Source: Ligula intestinalis (Eukaryota; Platyhelminthes; Cestoda; Diphyllobothriidea; Diphyllobothriidae). Taken from it: a stretch of DNA of 64,000 nucleotides. Of this stretch, positions 1 to 12,800 are shown one piece after another. Position numbers and translations under genes: made by a program. A model generated the notes under the pieces. The model had not been told where the DNA came from and ran no database searches. It saw only the letters and a program-made list of their open reading frames with translations. The stretch is from contig JAYGXS010000003.1 in NCBI GenBank assembly GCA_036362985.1, forward strand, positions 68,401,880 through 68,465,879, written 5' to 3'. The number at the start of each line of letters is the position of its first letter. The stretch's first letter is position 1.

Positions 1-14
1 TTTTTCTGACAAAG

Positions 15-70
15 AATCAGCGATGGTAGCCGAAACGTCAGGAAAATAAAACTGTTTCCCCAGCGATTGG
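15..70 (+). ncRNA. Penelope-type hairpin/CGAAACGTC motif, copy 1 (partial)
   Basis: The window opens inside a repeat tail that reads AGCCGAAACGTCAGGAAAAT at 28-47 and then a CCAGCGATTGG segment at 60-70. The same order, CCGAAACGTCAGG then an A-rich stretch then CCAGYGAT, recurs at 28568, 50526 and 60883. The 5' arm of the hairpin is eroded. By analogy with the copies at 28041 and 29429, which directly follow PLE coding remnants, this is the end of a Penelope-like element. Nothing else is visible from here to 1110. Confidence 0.45.
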
Positions 71-1107
71 ATCTTCTTCTTTTTAATAGTGTTTTACTGT
101 ATTTAATTACTTTTCTGGCTGTGTTGGCAGACCTCCGATCAGGATTTATATGGAAAGATCGGCGAACAACCCACATTTTTTTATTTGAAGTGAAACAGTG
201 CAACAGTAAACAGTAAATTATCGGTAAACTGTGCTGCCCGCATATACAGTGCTGTTCACTATGCACCATAAGCGTAGGCCTTCTCCAATCATCTGAAAAT
301 TTCTACAGATCAACTTCATGCAGGCAACAGAAGGTACTTCCGTATTTCTCCGCCTTCATTTTCTATACAACTATCTGCTTTCCGGTAAATTTGCATTCAG
401 TCACCTAGTTTTCACCTGAACACCTTGTTGTCATCTTGGTCGTACAAGACGAAGAGCTATCACTGTGACATGCAACATTCTAGAATAGCAATCTGTATTC
501 ATTATAATTGTTTTTTTCTTGCGTAGCATAAAACACCGGAACGTTTTAGTTGTCTATTATATTCTTTCTTCCCACGAAAGCACTTTCGTAGCAAATTCTA
601 AAAAAGGTGACTTTTCTTTATCATTCATCATCGCTGTGACCATTTCAGGGCACTACAAATGCATGTTGAGTATTAAAGCAGACGAAACTGTAGCCACCTT
701 CTTACTCTTGTCCCTTTTGTTAAAATTGGTTTAGAATTTGTTGATGCTAGCATCAGGAAACAGACTGGACTAGTAGGCACACATTTTGTAGACCATCTGC
801 GGGCACCTTTGCTGTGATAAATAGACGGCAAAATTGGCATTGGAAGCATGCTAAGAGAATCAGACAGACAATTTTCAGGAAGAAGTCACAAAGAATAAAG
901 CAAGATTGCTAAAACAAGAGCTTTATAAGCCAGACGTTTTATGTTCTCACTCAAACCTCAAGACAGTCAAAGCAAGCAATCATCGTATGAACTTCAACCA
1001 CCAGCGATTAACACGTGTATGGCCAATTTTAGTTGGCGTGTGTTTGTTGGAAAACCACACCGCATAAATACTGTGTACAATTTGTCCCCGATTACTCTTT
1101 CCTATGA

Positions 1108-1160
1108 CTGGTTCTGATGACGGATTCGAGTGGGATTCCACAATGTCTGGCTAATAAAGC
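1108..1160 (+). ncRNA. Penelope-type hairpin motif, copy 2 (CTGATGA present, GAAAC mutated)
   Basis: CTGATGA stands at 1114-1120, followed by C, a GGATTC arm, a GAGTGG-type loop and GGATTCC; the usual GAAACGTC is degraded to ACAATGTC. It is followed by TGGCTAATAAA. It lies about 0.8 kb upstream of, and in the same orientation as, the PLE reverse transcriptase remnant at 1920-3060. That fits a 5' repeat of that element. The link is inferred from motif similarity. Confidence 0.5.
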
Positions 1161-1450
1161 TCCCGTTCAATGGGTCGTACATAAATTCAGCCTTGAATTT
1201 TGTGTTGTTCTGTAATTTGTCTATTTGTTGATTTGTACCTTCCTCGATTTCAAATTTCCAAATAAATTATTTCCTCCGATTTATACTAGTTGAGATTCCA
1301 ATTTTCTACTTCATACATAGGAATTACTATCGCAAATATTTCCTACAAAGTGGATGGATGCAAATGTGCAATTCATGACATTTTATTGGAACAGCAGTTA
1401 TCTTTCTACATCGATGCCAAAAAATCAATATGTTGCTAAAATCTGTCCTC

Positions 1451-1473
1451 AATAATAATAATAATAATAATAA
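1451..1473. repeat. (AAT)n microsatellite
   Basis: A short uninterrupted AAT trinucleotide run of about 7-8 units. The surrounding 1160-1920 shows no other recognisable feature; short ORFs on both strands there have no recognisable motif. Confidence 0.9.
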
Positions 1474-1919
1474 GATGTACATAGGAATATCAAATTAAAT
1501 CTCGTTATAGTCAAAGCATACTTGCGCGTTCATATCCGATGCTAGATACTGTTTTCAGAAATTCTGAGTTTATACGGCAGAGTATATGCAGCACTGTCGA
1601 GTTAAAACTTTGTTCATGCGTGCTTAAATCGCATAATAAGACGCTTACGTGTGTTTTTGACGTCGAACGACAAACGAAAGGCGATTTAGACGAGAAAAAG
1701 ATGGTCATTTCGCAGCGATTTTAGGCACAATTGACTTTTTTAACAACGCAATTAAAACTGTCATCCAGAAGCCTTGCAATAACCGGAGCAAAAGTGTTTT
1801 TTTTGCGAATTTGGATTACATTATAACATCAAAACGTCATACGAAAGATTAACGTTTCACGGTCTAAAATAGCACCGTGTAAACTTTAAATAACTGAAGC
1901 TCTTATTTGGTTCTATTCC

Positions 1920-3060
1920 TCGGAGAAAACTGCATTAAAGCCTATTTAGGCTGACAAGGTAATTGTCTTTCCGTATGTGGAAAAAGATGGCTCAACTACG
2001 ATTTGGAACAAAACAGGCAACAATGAGAAAGATACTGTCATTGCTAGATGAAAGATCAACCTGCAAACCTTTTACTTCAAACCCTGCTAAAACGCAAAAT
2101 TAAGCTGCTGAAAAAATGCTAAATCGTCTTAAAGGGAAACGCAAGTATCAGACAATGCTAAAAAATCCCTGAAACGGGCCGAACTGGCCATAGGTAACAT
2201 TTATGGATTGTCTTTTGTTCATAAACCCGAAGAACTACTGAGACCAGTGATATCCTTAATTGGTGAACTCGATTAAAGATTTCTTAGTGGCTACTGCAAA
2301 AAATCTTTCTATTGATAAAGCACTTTGAAATATCAATCAGAAATTCTTTGGGGCTTTTAAAAAAACGTTAGAGAGCTCAGAATTGCAGCAGAAGAGATAT
2401 TGATATCCTCCGGTGTTGTCTCTACGTCTTCACGTCCATCTCACTGGACAGCCATACACAAAATATTTACTACAGTCCTACAGAAAAGACATTCCTGTAC
2501 TTCTCTGTTTGAGCTATTGGAGCCATATCTGCAAAACAGCTCTTCATCTTCGCAAGATTATCACCAATAACTAAATGGAGCTCCTGTGGAGTCACTCATC
2601 TCTGGCTACTGCCTGAAGCCATGATGCAAAAATCTGTAATATACGCAGCTACCACCCACTAACCGCAATTACGCTATGTATATGACACGCTTTCAGCGTT
2701 AAAAATTATCCACTTGACAAAATGCACATTGTCTATTACCACTGTTTATTACCAGAAATTGCATAAAATGTCAAAAACTAAGTTGACAGCACGCTCTCCT
2801 TTGCTGCTGTCGTTGTATACCAAATGAAAGACGCAATATTTGACTTATCGCTGTGCCTCAAAAAGCTTATGCGGAACTTATTCTTAGTTATGAGTTCATT
2901 CACGCTATCGTTCATAACCGGAATGCTATTCACATTCTACTCAATCGATTTAAAACTTCCTGTTCTAACAATGAATGTTACCGAGGTGAACTTTAAAGTT
3001 CGCTCACACGGTTTCTAGAAATGGATACTTTAAACATATTTTGCATCCGTTCGTTAGACA
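1920..3060 (+). pseudogene. Penelope-like element reverse transcriptase remnant
   Basis: Decayed RT region of a Penelope-like retroelement, read across several frames with stops. Visible in order: LLDERSTCKPFTSNPAK (about 2041-2088), matching the PLE LL-DERSTY-K-P block; IYGLSFVHKPEELLRPVISL (about 2199-2258), matching the hallmark YGLPK-VHKP---RPIVS; GAPVESLISG (about 2578-2607), matching GTPMGSPISG; RYVYDT (about 2671-2688), the catalytic YVDD box with the first Asp replaced by Tyr; and AYAELILSYEFIHAIVHNRN (about 2863-2922), matching the RKPTH---LSYxSxHP--HKR block. The order and spacing are right for a PLE RT. No GIY-YIG endonuclease was found downstream, so the 3' part is lost. Frameshifts, stops and the altered YVDD show it is dead. 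The family call is firm; the exact limits are not. Confidence 0.82.
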
Positions 3061-4491
3061 ATAAAATGATAAAAGAAAACAACATGTACTACGATCATTC
3101 TGACCAGCTGCTGAAAATGAGAAAAAACGATTACTTCTGTTCATTATTAAGGCATTCAAACTCGTTGAAACACATCTGAGAAAACCACAAATATAAATGG
3201 CGCCCAAACCGACGAATACATCGCGCAGACAGCTTGTACACCATGAGGCTATGTTTGTGTGTGTCAAATAAATAACTAAAAGGATTCTCGCTAAGCCTGG
3301 AAGGTTGCTTACGGTGGTCTAATAGGAAAATTGGAATGATTTACCCTAATTTACCGTGCACCCAATCTTAACTGGACGTACATTTACTCGGAAAATAAAC
3401 TCGCACTGTTAGTTTCCACACACCTTGAAAATTAAGACTAAATTGGTGAAATCGGGTGATAACTGAACACTTGCCTGCAAAAACATAAGTGGTCAACTCA
3501 GATACTAAGCCCAAACCCAACTTACAAAGCACACTGGGCAAATTGGCCATGACTTAAATTTTCTGGTAACGCCCTTCTTAGGTCCGGGGAGCTCAAGGAA
3601 GCAGCTACTTACACTCGAGGTGCGGTGATCCGATGCCAACTGCATTAACAGGCCTCCTAATCTTTCTGTGACATCTAACGTCCTGCTTCATGAGGCTCAC
3701 ACAGATGAAGACAAGTCGCGCAGACACGACCCGATGACTAATTTATCCGATGGCAAATGAAAGGCCACCGGATCAAGTGACTCATGAAAGAACTCAATTC
3801 CTCCGTCCATATAATGACACATAACGCAACCGACAAGCCTGTCAAATGTCCAAGGCAGCGAAAAAACTGACCAGCCAAACGTCAACCAAATCGGCGCATC
3901 ATACTCAGTTTATTCTACGTTTTACATTTTGACATGGTGAATCACCAAGCTCTCCGACAGGTCAACATTCTGGTACACCCCTCCTTGTTCTAGCAAACAT
4001 TGTAAGTGCTTTTAAAAGCTAGATTAGGTATAAGTAGCATAATTTTAATAATAGCTACTTGGGGCTGATTTGCATAAAATCGACTTGGGAAATGCTAATA
4101 TTTTGGTGCTTTATAGACCACCTGAGATAATTTGCAAAGGTCATTATTTCAATTAAATGCCTAAATTGAAAGCTTAATACATTAAAAATGTAAACAAAAT
4201 GCTAAATTTGAAGAAGACAGCAAGCCACAACCCTAAACAATACAAAAAGTAGTGTTATTTAATTCAACTGGGGTTTATATTTATCGCGCTTACATTGCTT
4301 TGGTTGTTTTCTCTATGATTTGAAACTTTTGTAGAATTTGCCGGGCGAACGCCAACTCATCTTGTGTGCTGTAGACTGGACCTCCTAATAAGCCAAAGGC
4401 ACGTTTTCATAGAATTAAATTTCGGACATTCACGTTCACCTCCATTTTCAGTAGGCTAACTTTACATATTAAGGCCGGCTGCTTTCCGTTT
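3061..4491. other. No feature seen
   Basis: AT-rich DNA with only short ORFs (62-87 codons) that show no domain, repeat or compositional sign of coding. The first 200 bases may still hold unrecognisable remains of the upstream Penelope-like element. Confidence 0.5.
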
Positions 4492-4499
4492 CCATCCAG

Positions 4500-5077
4500 G
4501 GCAAGAGTAGCTTATGTAGGCCCACTCATTAATCCCTACTTCCTGCATGTTTTACTACAAAAACGGTGGTTATAAGGTTTTGTGGGTGGGGAATTAGGCT
4601 ACGCAGGGGAATATGTTTTAATTAAGGCTAAATGCATTTTTATTTTATTGTATTTAAAAGTGTTGTTGATTTATATCTGTAGATTTTTCTAATCTGTATT
4701 ATTGTTTAACTTATTTAGGTTAAACTCGATTATCAACCTGCAGGTTTCTTGAATTTCCCGAAAAATTAAAATGGCTGGTAGGAGGTCGTCTACTCTAACT
4801 TACCTGAGGTCCAACTTAGCGTTCTGGAGTTAAATTAGTATAATCCGCGGGGAGAAGCACCGCACACACCTTGCAATTGCATATGGAACAACTTACTCCC
4901 AGCGGCCGCGTGAGGCAAATTCGATTACATTTTTTTTCTTTTTACACTATCGTCTATAAGTTTCTTACTCTGCCTATCCTATTTCCCCGCCACACGGAAC
5001 TCTATAACCACCGTTTTTGCAGGAAAAAATGCTGGGATTAAGGTTATATTAGTGGGCCTACATAAACTACTTTTGCC
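4500..5077 (+). mobile_element. TIR element family A, copy A1 (578 bp, 8-bp target duplication)
   Basis: The ends are inverted repeats: GGCAAGAGTAGCTTATGTAG at 4500 is matched by the reverse complement of 5058-5077, and the similarity runs about 75 bp inward through ACGGTGGTTATA. The flanks are CCATCCAG (4492-4499) and TCATCCAG (5078-5085), an 8-bp duplication with one mismatch. Copies A2 (41340) and A3 (52808) share the interior. There is no transposase ORF, so it is a non-autonomous MITE-like element. Ends beginning GG with an 8-bp duplication suit the Merlin superfamily, though hAT also makes 8-bp duplications; the superfamily is inferred. Confidence 0.85.
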
Positions 5078-5085
5078 TCATCCAG

Positions 5086-5717
5086 ATGACAGGTATGCCT
5101 CTTGCATAAGGATGCGCTGACTAGCGCTGCCGCAACTGATTACACAACTGCTGCCGTTGAAAACACACACCCACCTCCGCTTGGGACTAATTACTGCGAC
5201 CCTCTTTTGTGTATACTTAGGGTCTGGCTTCTGGTATGACGTCATACGTGGACGATATGCTAGTCAAAGGATGTATACCTCAGCGGTTGCCTTCAGCCTG
5301 AAGCATAAAATGCGTGGGATATCCCAGCCAGGAAAAAAAGGGTTTCACTGCCGCGGTGAAGTAAGTTTTTTATCTCGTCAGCGTAAATAGCAAGTTCTGT
5401 GTGTGTTACTTTTAACCTTCGTGTCATCGCGCTGTGTGCCTGCTTGCATTCAGCCATTTTCTGGATGTTGCTGCGGTGGCCACTGTGAACTGTGGTAGAT
5501 TAAAATCAAATTTTATTGGTGGAGTTTTAGCATGCACCGGTTACTAACATTCTTGAGCGCGTAAAATCAAAAAACCACCCTAAACAGTGCGGTGAAGCAG
5601 GGAGTATGCAGCCAATCACAGAGATCAATTTTACATAAACCACTTTTTTTCGGACTGACTGTCTTCAGAGCTACTATTTGATTTTGAATTATGATGATAA
5701 CCTATTTTGCATTCCTT
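5086..5717. other. No feature seen
   Basis: A 77-codon ORF at 5157-5390 has no recognisable motif. No repeat shared with the rest of the window was noticed. Confidence 0.4.
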
Positions 5718-6045
5718 AGTAGCCCAACTTTTATTATTCTTTTCGTTAAATTCAGCCAATATAAAGACGACCTTCTCTTTTTTTCATTAAATTCCGCCAA
5801 TATAAGATTGGATTCCCCTCAATAAGCCGTAGATGCCTGAGTAAGAGGAGCTTATTTTGATAACGTTGATTCTGTTTAGTACATTGAAACCTATATGATT
5901 CTTTAATTTAATTTTTTATAACATTCGGTACAACAAAATATTAATTTACACTCGCTAACTGAGAATTAAATGTTTAACTACAAATTGCGTCGGACAGTTG
6001 GGCGTGGAAAATAAATATTTAGGCTGCCCTACCGGACAGTTACGC
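5718..6045 (+). repeat. Dispersed repeat family B, copy B1
   Basis: About 300 bp clearly similar to 46510-46796. Shared landmarks are TTAAATTCCGCCAATATAAG, TTCCCCTCAAT, GCCTGAG, a TTGAT-rich stretch, TTCAGTACATT and a GCCCTACnnGACAGTT end. In this copy the TTAAATTC-GCCAATATAA segment occurs twice in tandem (5748 and 5788). No terminal inverted repeat or coding content was seen, so the class is unknown. Confidence 0.7.
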
Positions 6046-6739
6046 TGTTTTTTTACGTGCACAACTTGAACTTTATCAAATATCCTTTCAGGTATTCGTC
6101 TACAGGAAGTTTTTTTTCATGTTTATGCATTACCTTCGGTTTTGCGGTGGTTTCTGTATGCTGCAGACTATGAAAGAGGCACATGGCTTGTTTACACTTG
6201 AGTGACGGCTGAAAAGGTCCAAAAGGCGCCCGAACCTGCATCCTTGAACAGTGCCGTTCCTATTTTGTTTATTATGTGCTGGCGCGAATGGAGTATGATT
6301 CCTTTTTCTTTCTCATTCTCGTTGACCGGTGTGCTATTGGTCAATCAATTTCACAAAATTACTACGTGCATTGATGTATTTTGGTTCAGCGAGAAAAATG
6401 ATGGCAACATCATGTGACTAAACCAAAACACTTTTTCCAGTTGACAAGTCACTTCGTCTGTAAAGTGTAAATGTATAAATGCGTGAACCAGGATTTCCAA
6501 AGAAATAAGTCTCGACTCCACCAGATAACTACTAGCCACAGCTAATAATTCGGGGTTTTGGCATATTTGGCTAATTCCTTTGACACATTTGTAAAATAAA
6601 ACTCGATGGTCATCTGCTGTTATCTGGATTAATTGCTTAGGAAATCATAACTGGACCGTCAACTTGGTGTATTAGAATTGGCGGAGACCCTACCTTGCAG
6701 TAGGTTGTATGGGGGATGAGCCAAGTGTGAGTTAACTTA

Positions 6740-6812
6740 CGGCTCTCGTGGGGGGACCTCGTTACTCAGTTGGCTAAAGCTTTGGTGGTGTGGGTTCAAA
6801 TCTTGAAAATGG
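6740..6812 (+). repeat. tRNA-like SINE head (degenerate)
   Basis: CTCAGTTGGCTAAAGC resembles a tRNA D-arm/A box, and GTGGGTTCAAATCTTG resembles a T-arm/B box. The two are too close together for an intact tRNA and no acceptor stem forms, so this is a tRNA-derived SINE fragment rather than a tRNA gene. No ribozyme-like body follows. Confidence 0.5.
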
Positions 6813-9800
6813 TTATAGCTGTAAGATTTATTGGTACCATAAATTTCGGGAGAGCTCCTCAGTTGCAACCCTCCGTTGCATTAAGGTTCACGAATGAGAA
6901 AAACACGAAATTGAAAATATACAGAAAGGTCAAATCCCCTAAAGCCACCGCGGTTTTTACAAGCGGGTCAAATGAATTATTAAAATCTGCCGGAATCCCC
7001 CCACTGATTAATATTCAAAAGTTTTTTTTACCTAGGACCAACATAGTACTTTGTTCTCAAGTCCGTTTCAAATGTGTTACTCTACTTATATCGTATGCTG
7101 CCCGCGTGCGTGGTTTTTGAGCTCTGTCAGCCATTGTGCGTAATCCTGCCGCCGCTCGTCATGACTCAGACATGCTAATAGGCAAAGGAGATTGGGAAAT
7201 TTGGCAAAGGTTAGGCAAGTATGCCATAATTATAAAAACAGTTAAAGCGCAAGTTATCTTACTGCACCCACCAGGCTGCGGGCTCACGGTTTGCCTACCG
7301 TTTTACTTACATGTTAGTAGGATACTTCAGGCTCTTCTGAAATTTGTTTCTTAACACGCAGGAAATTGCCTTCTTCAGTGACTCTAAATTTCTGTTCTGT
7401 CCAGCCACCTAAGAAAATTTCCCGGCGTTCTCCATGGAAAAAGTGAGCGCCAAGATCACAAGAAACAAATCAGCAATGGCGCAATCTAGGCTTCTGCAGC
7501 AGTTTTTGGCTTCCCACACGTATTAAGCATCCACCAGCGCTTGTGGCTTTTACTCTTAACTGAAACTAATTCAAGTCTTTTTCGTACTTTTATGCTCAGT
7601 ACACTACGCGAATAACGGTTTTACACTTTCCAGCAGGCAGGTAGTTCAACCACATTCACAGCAAACCTTTACTGCCTGCTTGATTCTTTTACTTCGTGTG
7701 GTTTGCCCAAAATCCCTTTTTAAGTAAAATTCAATACATTTTCAAGTTTTATGATATGTAAATAACTTGAAATAATTAAAATGGAATTAAAAAAATTTCA
7801 TACGCTTCATTTCATAAACTCTACTAAAAAATTATTGCATTTACGTGTTTATATTATCTATGACAGTAGTAAACATTTAATACCCGCTTTGCGGACAGTG
7901 GTTCCCAAGTCTGCTTCCCTGACCGACAGCACAATAATCTCCACAAGAGCAAAATAATTCTATTTCTTACCTTTTTAACAGCAGTCTTCGCAAAAAGAGC
8001 TCATTGAAGGAACATTTACCTTTTCAGTGTTTTTTTAGCCCCCCATCTATCCGGCCTTATTCGATGACAGCTGGTCTACTGACGTTTCCGCGTTCGTATG
8101 ACTGGCAGATGGCAGCCAGAAAAATGTGATTTCCTAGCATGAAAAATGTGTTTTGAATAAATTATAAATCCAAGAGGAGGCTTGTGTGTTTGAGCAACGC
8201 CAATAGTCCTGGCGTCCTTATCTGTTTTTCCAAATTTTCATTTTTTTCTTGAAAATGTCTCATCGCATGTTAAAGAATCTGTGTCGCTTGGACATACTGT
8301 CTACTTTAACGAATTCAATCGAATTCGCGAGTTAATAGCACCAGTGTGCACCATTTATAGTAAAACCTTCAGAACAAAATACCTCTGATTCCGATCTGAC
8401 TTAAGGCTGCTGCTGAAACAATCCCCTCTGGATCCTTACTAGTAAGTGGGAAATTACAAGGCAGGCTCAGGAATGACCAGAATTTATCTGCCCTCTTGAC
8501 CACAACTGGAAAAAAACAGATGTTTGCCTAGGATTTCTACCTGTAGCGGAATCTCCTTATTGCCCTTATAAATCATGCGAGTTGATTGGGATGTGGGAGA
8601 GCGTACATTTGGTGGCTTTTTTTGTTCCGGTGCAGTGCAATGGCAACTACAGTCAGGAGGACAGTAAACTATTGCGTCCGCCTCTTAGCACCGGCAGTCC
8701 TGGTGCTGCATTTTGTCTTTGTTACGGTGCAAGCTATAACAGCCTTTGATTAGAAGCATCGTATGACCCCTACCGACTGTGCTTAGGCGGAACCGCTTGT
8801 TTGTTGTGCAAAGCGAACAAGAACTCCTGAAGTGCTACCTTGGTTGTAGCATTTGCGACGGTTCGGTAACTTGTGGGTTAAAAAGGGACTGAATTTAGCC
8901 CAGTATGCTTCTCCGGGAATAATACGTATCAGACTTGACCGTCTTTGGTGTTCAGAGGATTGCAATTAAGCCTGGACCCAAGTATCCTGCCGTTTTTTTT
9001 CAGAATAGTAATAAGCACCTAAGTATGCTGCTTCGGAAGGTGTACATTTGCTTTTTGTGACCTAAAAAACAACCATGTCCATGCTTGGTTCGAGTATTTT
9101 GTTGAATCAAGAAGTTAACAACAGATCAGCTGTTTTCCTTTGGTAATAACTTTGGATTCCTCCTCCATCAACGCAACAAGCAGCGAGCGTTGACGGAAAG
9201 GCAATGCATTTTCACAGGATTCTGCAACCATCCTCAACTTGAAAAAAATATCTGTCATCGATATTTTTTCAGTTATTCACCATTGGACCCGTATAACTGC
9301 ATGGATACTGAAAATAGTACAAGCACCATCACTAGCGTGGCTGACACCGACGCCAGGTAGCAATTGCATATCGCCCCATCCCCTGTTGACAGTTGTTTTC
9401 TTCGTGCGAGCGAAAGTAATTTTCACCGCATCTACTCGAATTGTGACCAATACCCACAACCTATCCTAATTGTCCCCCCCCCCCACGGAGTGACCTTTTT
9501 ATGACGATCTCACCAGGCGAGCGGCGTGAAAACGATTAATTGTAATCGTAAGACATTTATTAACCCTGTTGAATTTAACCATCGTTATTATCGATAGAAG
9601 CAAATATAGGAGTTACAGGCAACAGTTGAGAGGAAGAACTGTGATCACTGGAACAATAATTTTGTTGTCCTGGCATTTAGGATTCTTTTGAGAATCCTCA
9701 CTCTCAGTTAACCGTAGGCTTATGTAATAAATGCACAAATTGCACGTCATTTATGTGCCGTAGTGGTCATCCACTTGTAAACTTTAATCATCAGCTCCTG

Positions 9801-12800
9801 TAACCACCGCTTGGGGTTTTAATTGGTGTGGTGATGACTTGACACTTCGCTTTTGTAGCAGTAATTGCCGCGATTTCGTTGTCCATGTCGGATACGGGCT
9901 GGATAATTGCGCGACATGCATGCATGCATGTTATTATGCCGGCCCGATTATGAATTGCCGAGAACAAAGGCTTGCTTTCTAGACTATTCTCAAAATGCAT
10001 GCATTCAGCGCTAATTCTCCCGATCGGAACTCTGCCAGGGTAGTTGATATCTGAGATTTAAACCCCAAAGCTGTAACCCGAAACGCTTTTAATCGGTGCA
10101 CTCCCACTTTCATTAATTACTCCGCTCAAGCAAAGTCTCGTTGTGTTAGGCTGAAGTAAAAATTCATTGTAATTATAATTCAGGCGGCCCATAAATTACG
10201 CGAAATCTTAGTTATCGTCGACAGACAAGGTGTGGTATGGAGAAGAAGACGACTCGATCGCTCGGACAATACTTTTATTCACCTGACCTATATCTGCTAT
10301 TGCAATCTGACTATGCCTGTCATGACGGATCCGCGGCGGATCTTGAGATTTCATCGTATTATCCCAGCGATAGAGTCATTGTCTTTTCAAGATGTGGTAT
10401 GGAAACTGCACGCAAATAGTGCTTTGAAGTTGAACCTTACATTTCTTTATTGTTGAGGTGACTTTGACTTGCAACGTCAATCTTTTATTGTTGCAGATTA
10501 TAAGTATTTTTTGTCCGAGAATACCCTGTTTTGAAAACTTGGTGCAGAGTCTTCGCTTAGTAGCGCAGAATTATGTCAAAATTTGCTGGCCCTTAGTTTT
10601 ATTTTTCCTTTTAACTACCCTCGTGGATTATTTTGAAGGAGTCATTCGCTGTAAACTCTTAATTTAACTTGCTCATCAGGGTCCCACTTCCCGGTTTTTT
10701 CATTATTCCAGTCATTTTAAGTTCCCAGTCCTAGCATCCCAAAAGTCCGACCAGCCATGCATAAACAATTTATCATCTAACGTCCTATCAGATTAATAAT
10801 CTCGATGAAATACATCTGTCATCACTATATCTGTAGAAAATAACAAAGTATTTATCCAAGTTAGACCTAGAAATTCAAGCAACCTTGGGTACTAAATTGA
10901 CAGTTTGCTGTGGGGTTTTTTTTAACGCCAGCTTGGTGTTCTGTGTAAGGTTTGACATTTGAGTATCGTTGTGAGGTTACGCTTGGCTATTGGTTGACGT
11001 TGTTGAAGGCACTTTCTCGTGGTCGCGTTGGTCCGTCAATGTGATAAGCTCTTTTGACGCTTTCGGTGATGGTAAAAGAAGGATATTTGATAAATATGTC
11101 TAATCTTTTCAACGACAGAGCCCCTATTAGAAAAGGGCACGTATGTGTGGTTTCCTCTCCTCTCTGAACGACCAAAGATAATAAAATTTTAAAGGCCTTT
11201 ATCATGCAATTGGAAAAAGTGAAAAGAAAAGCGCGGCTTAAAGATGGATGGTTTGCAGGTGTCCACTGCAAAAACAGAGAATTTTGATCAAACTATTTAT
11301 GAATACCAACTATGAAGAACAACCAGTGGCTTCGTCGAAACTTAATATTACAGCATAAGTCCTTCTTCATCAGTATTAGATTACTGGCTGCATCAGGCAG
11401 GCAGAATATTCGCCTTGTTGACAAGGTAACAGAGTTAGTGAGGTAGAGCTTTGCGTTTTGTCACCCTGTTCTTTCTTATTACGATGCGGATTTTAAGTGT
11501 TAAACACACCTGACTTGCTTGGCATCGGACTCAATTTAGCTTTATGAATGCCTTCTCTTTGAACGTTCAGACTTTTTTCCTAAGTGACTTAAACCTAAAC
11601 CTTATTGAATTTAGTTTCATGTATCCGAAAGTCATAGGCATAATAGATAAGTCACTGAGAATCGTAAGCAGTAGAAAAAAGAGTGGAATAATCACTTACA
11701 TCATCTTCAGGCTTCAACGATTCCAATGGATCTTCCAATTTTAAATTAGTTTTTTTTATTTCCATTCTTGCTGACTGCATAGCAAAACCCGATTTAATTT
11801 GATGCCTTTAGTCAGTTAAAATGATGAGAAAACCATATACCAGACGAGAGCTGTACGGACCTCACATGTGAGTGTGATTCCACCCTTCCGCGTGAAGTTA
11901 AAAATGTTGGTATATAAACTATGAATCTGGGAGTTCCATTAGCCAGTCCCTTATGATTAAAGGATGGACTCCATGCCTCCCGCCCTGCCCTAAGCTTCGT
12001 AGCTAGATATCTTTACGGTAAATTGTTAATCATGAAGAAAATATTTATTGATTTGAAGGTTATGTCAACAAAACGAAGGTGTCCCAAATCAAAAGTCGGG
12101 TAAGACAGCGTAGGCTGAAACAGCTTTTACTGCAAGAGAATTAGCTTTACAGAGGTTCTGCCAAACGCTACCAACAGGCTGTTGGGAAGCCTTGACTGCG
12201 GGAAGTGTTCTTACGCTCAATCAAATGAAATGGTGCGCATCGATTGGCTTCGAGCTAACGCATGACTCAGTCGGCGAGTCGACCGGTAGTGAGAGACAAG
12301 ACAATAGCGCGCAGAGCGTATTGCCACGCGTGAGTGCAAAGCTTGGCAAACGAAAGCACAGTGAGTCAGCGAGGCGGTGCTGAGCGCGATTTAAGTGATT
12401 GACTGATAAAATTAAACGTTTCGCGTAAACTCCAGAGGTACAATTAGTATCCAGTTACAGGTTACAGCGACCAGAAACTGTGGACAGAGAAAATCCACTA
12501 ACAGCCTGTTTAATGATCGCTTCAATATTTATTGCCATGGACTCAAAATAGGTATTAAAGAAGCAGTTGAGGATTGCGTATATCCATTAATATTATTGAA
12601 AATCATAAATGAAGGTTGTGTCGGCGCCCTCATCGCTGCAGTCCCGTAAAGGTTTCCTGGACTGGGTGAGTTCTTTGAAAGGGGGCTCAGCCGGAGTTGG
12701 ATTAATAAAAGGCACACCACGAACCATTAATGGCTTTGGGGTGGACTTTCACACGTGTTCCCGTTAAGACGCACAGGAAGGGTGGCGCGGTGGCGACAGA

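Noticed and set aside
8070..8110. Minus-strand copy of the PLE-type motif (GGAAACGTCAG)
   Set aside because: Only eleven bases match, with neither the hairpin nor the downstream tail.
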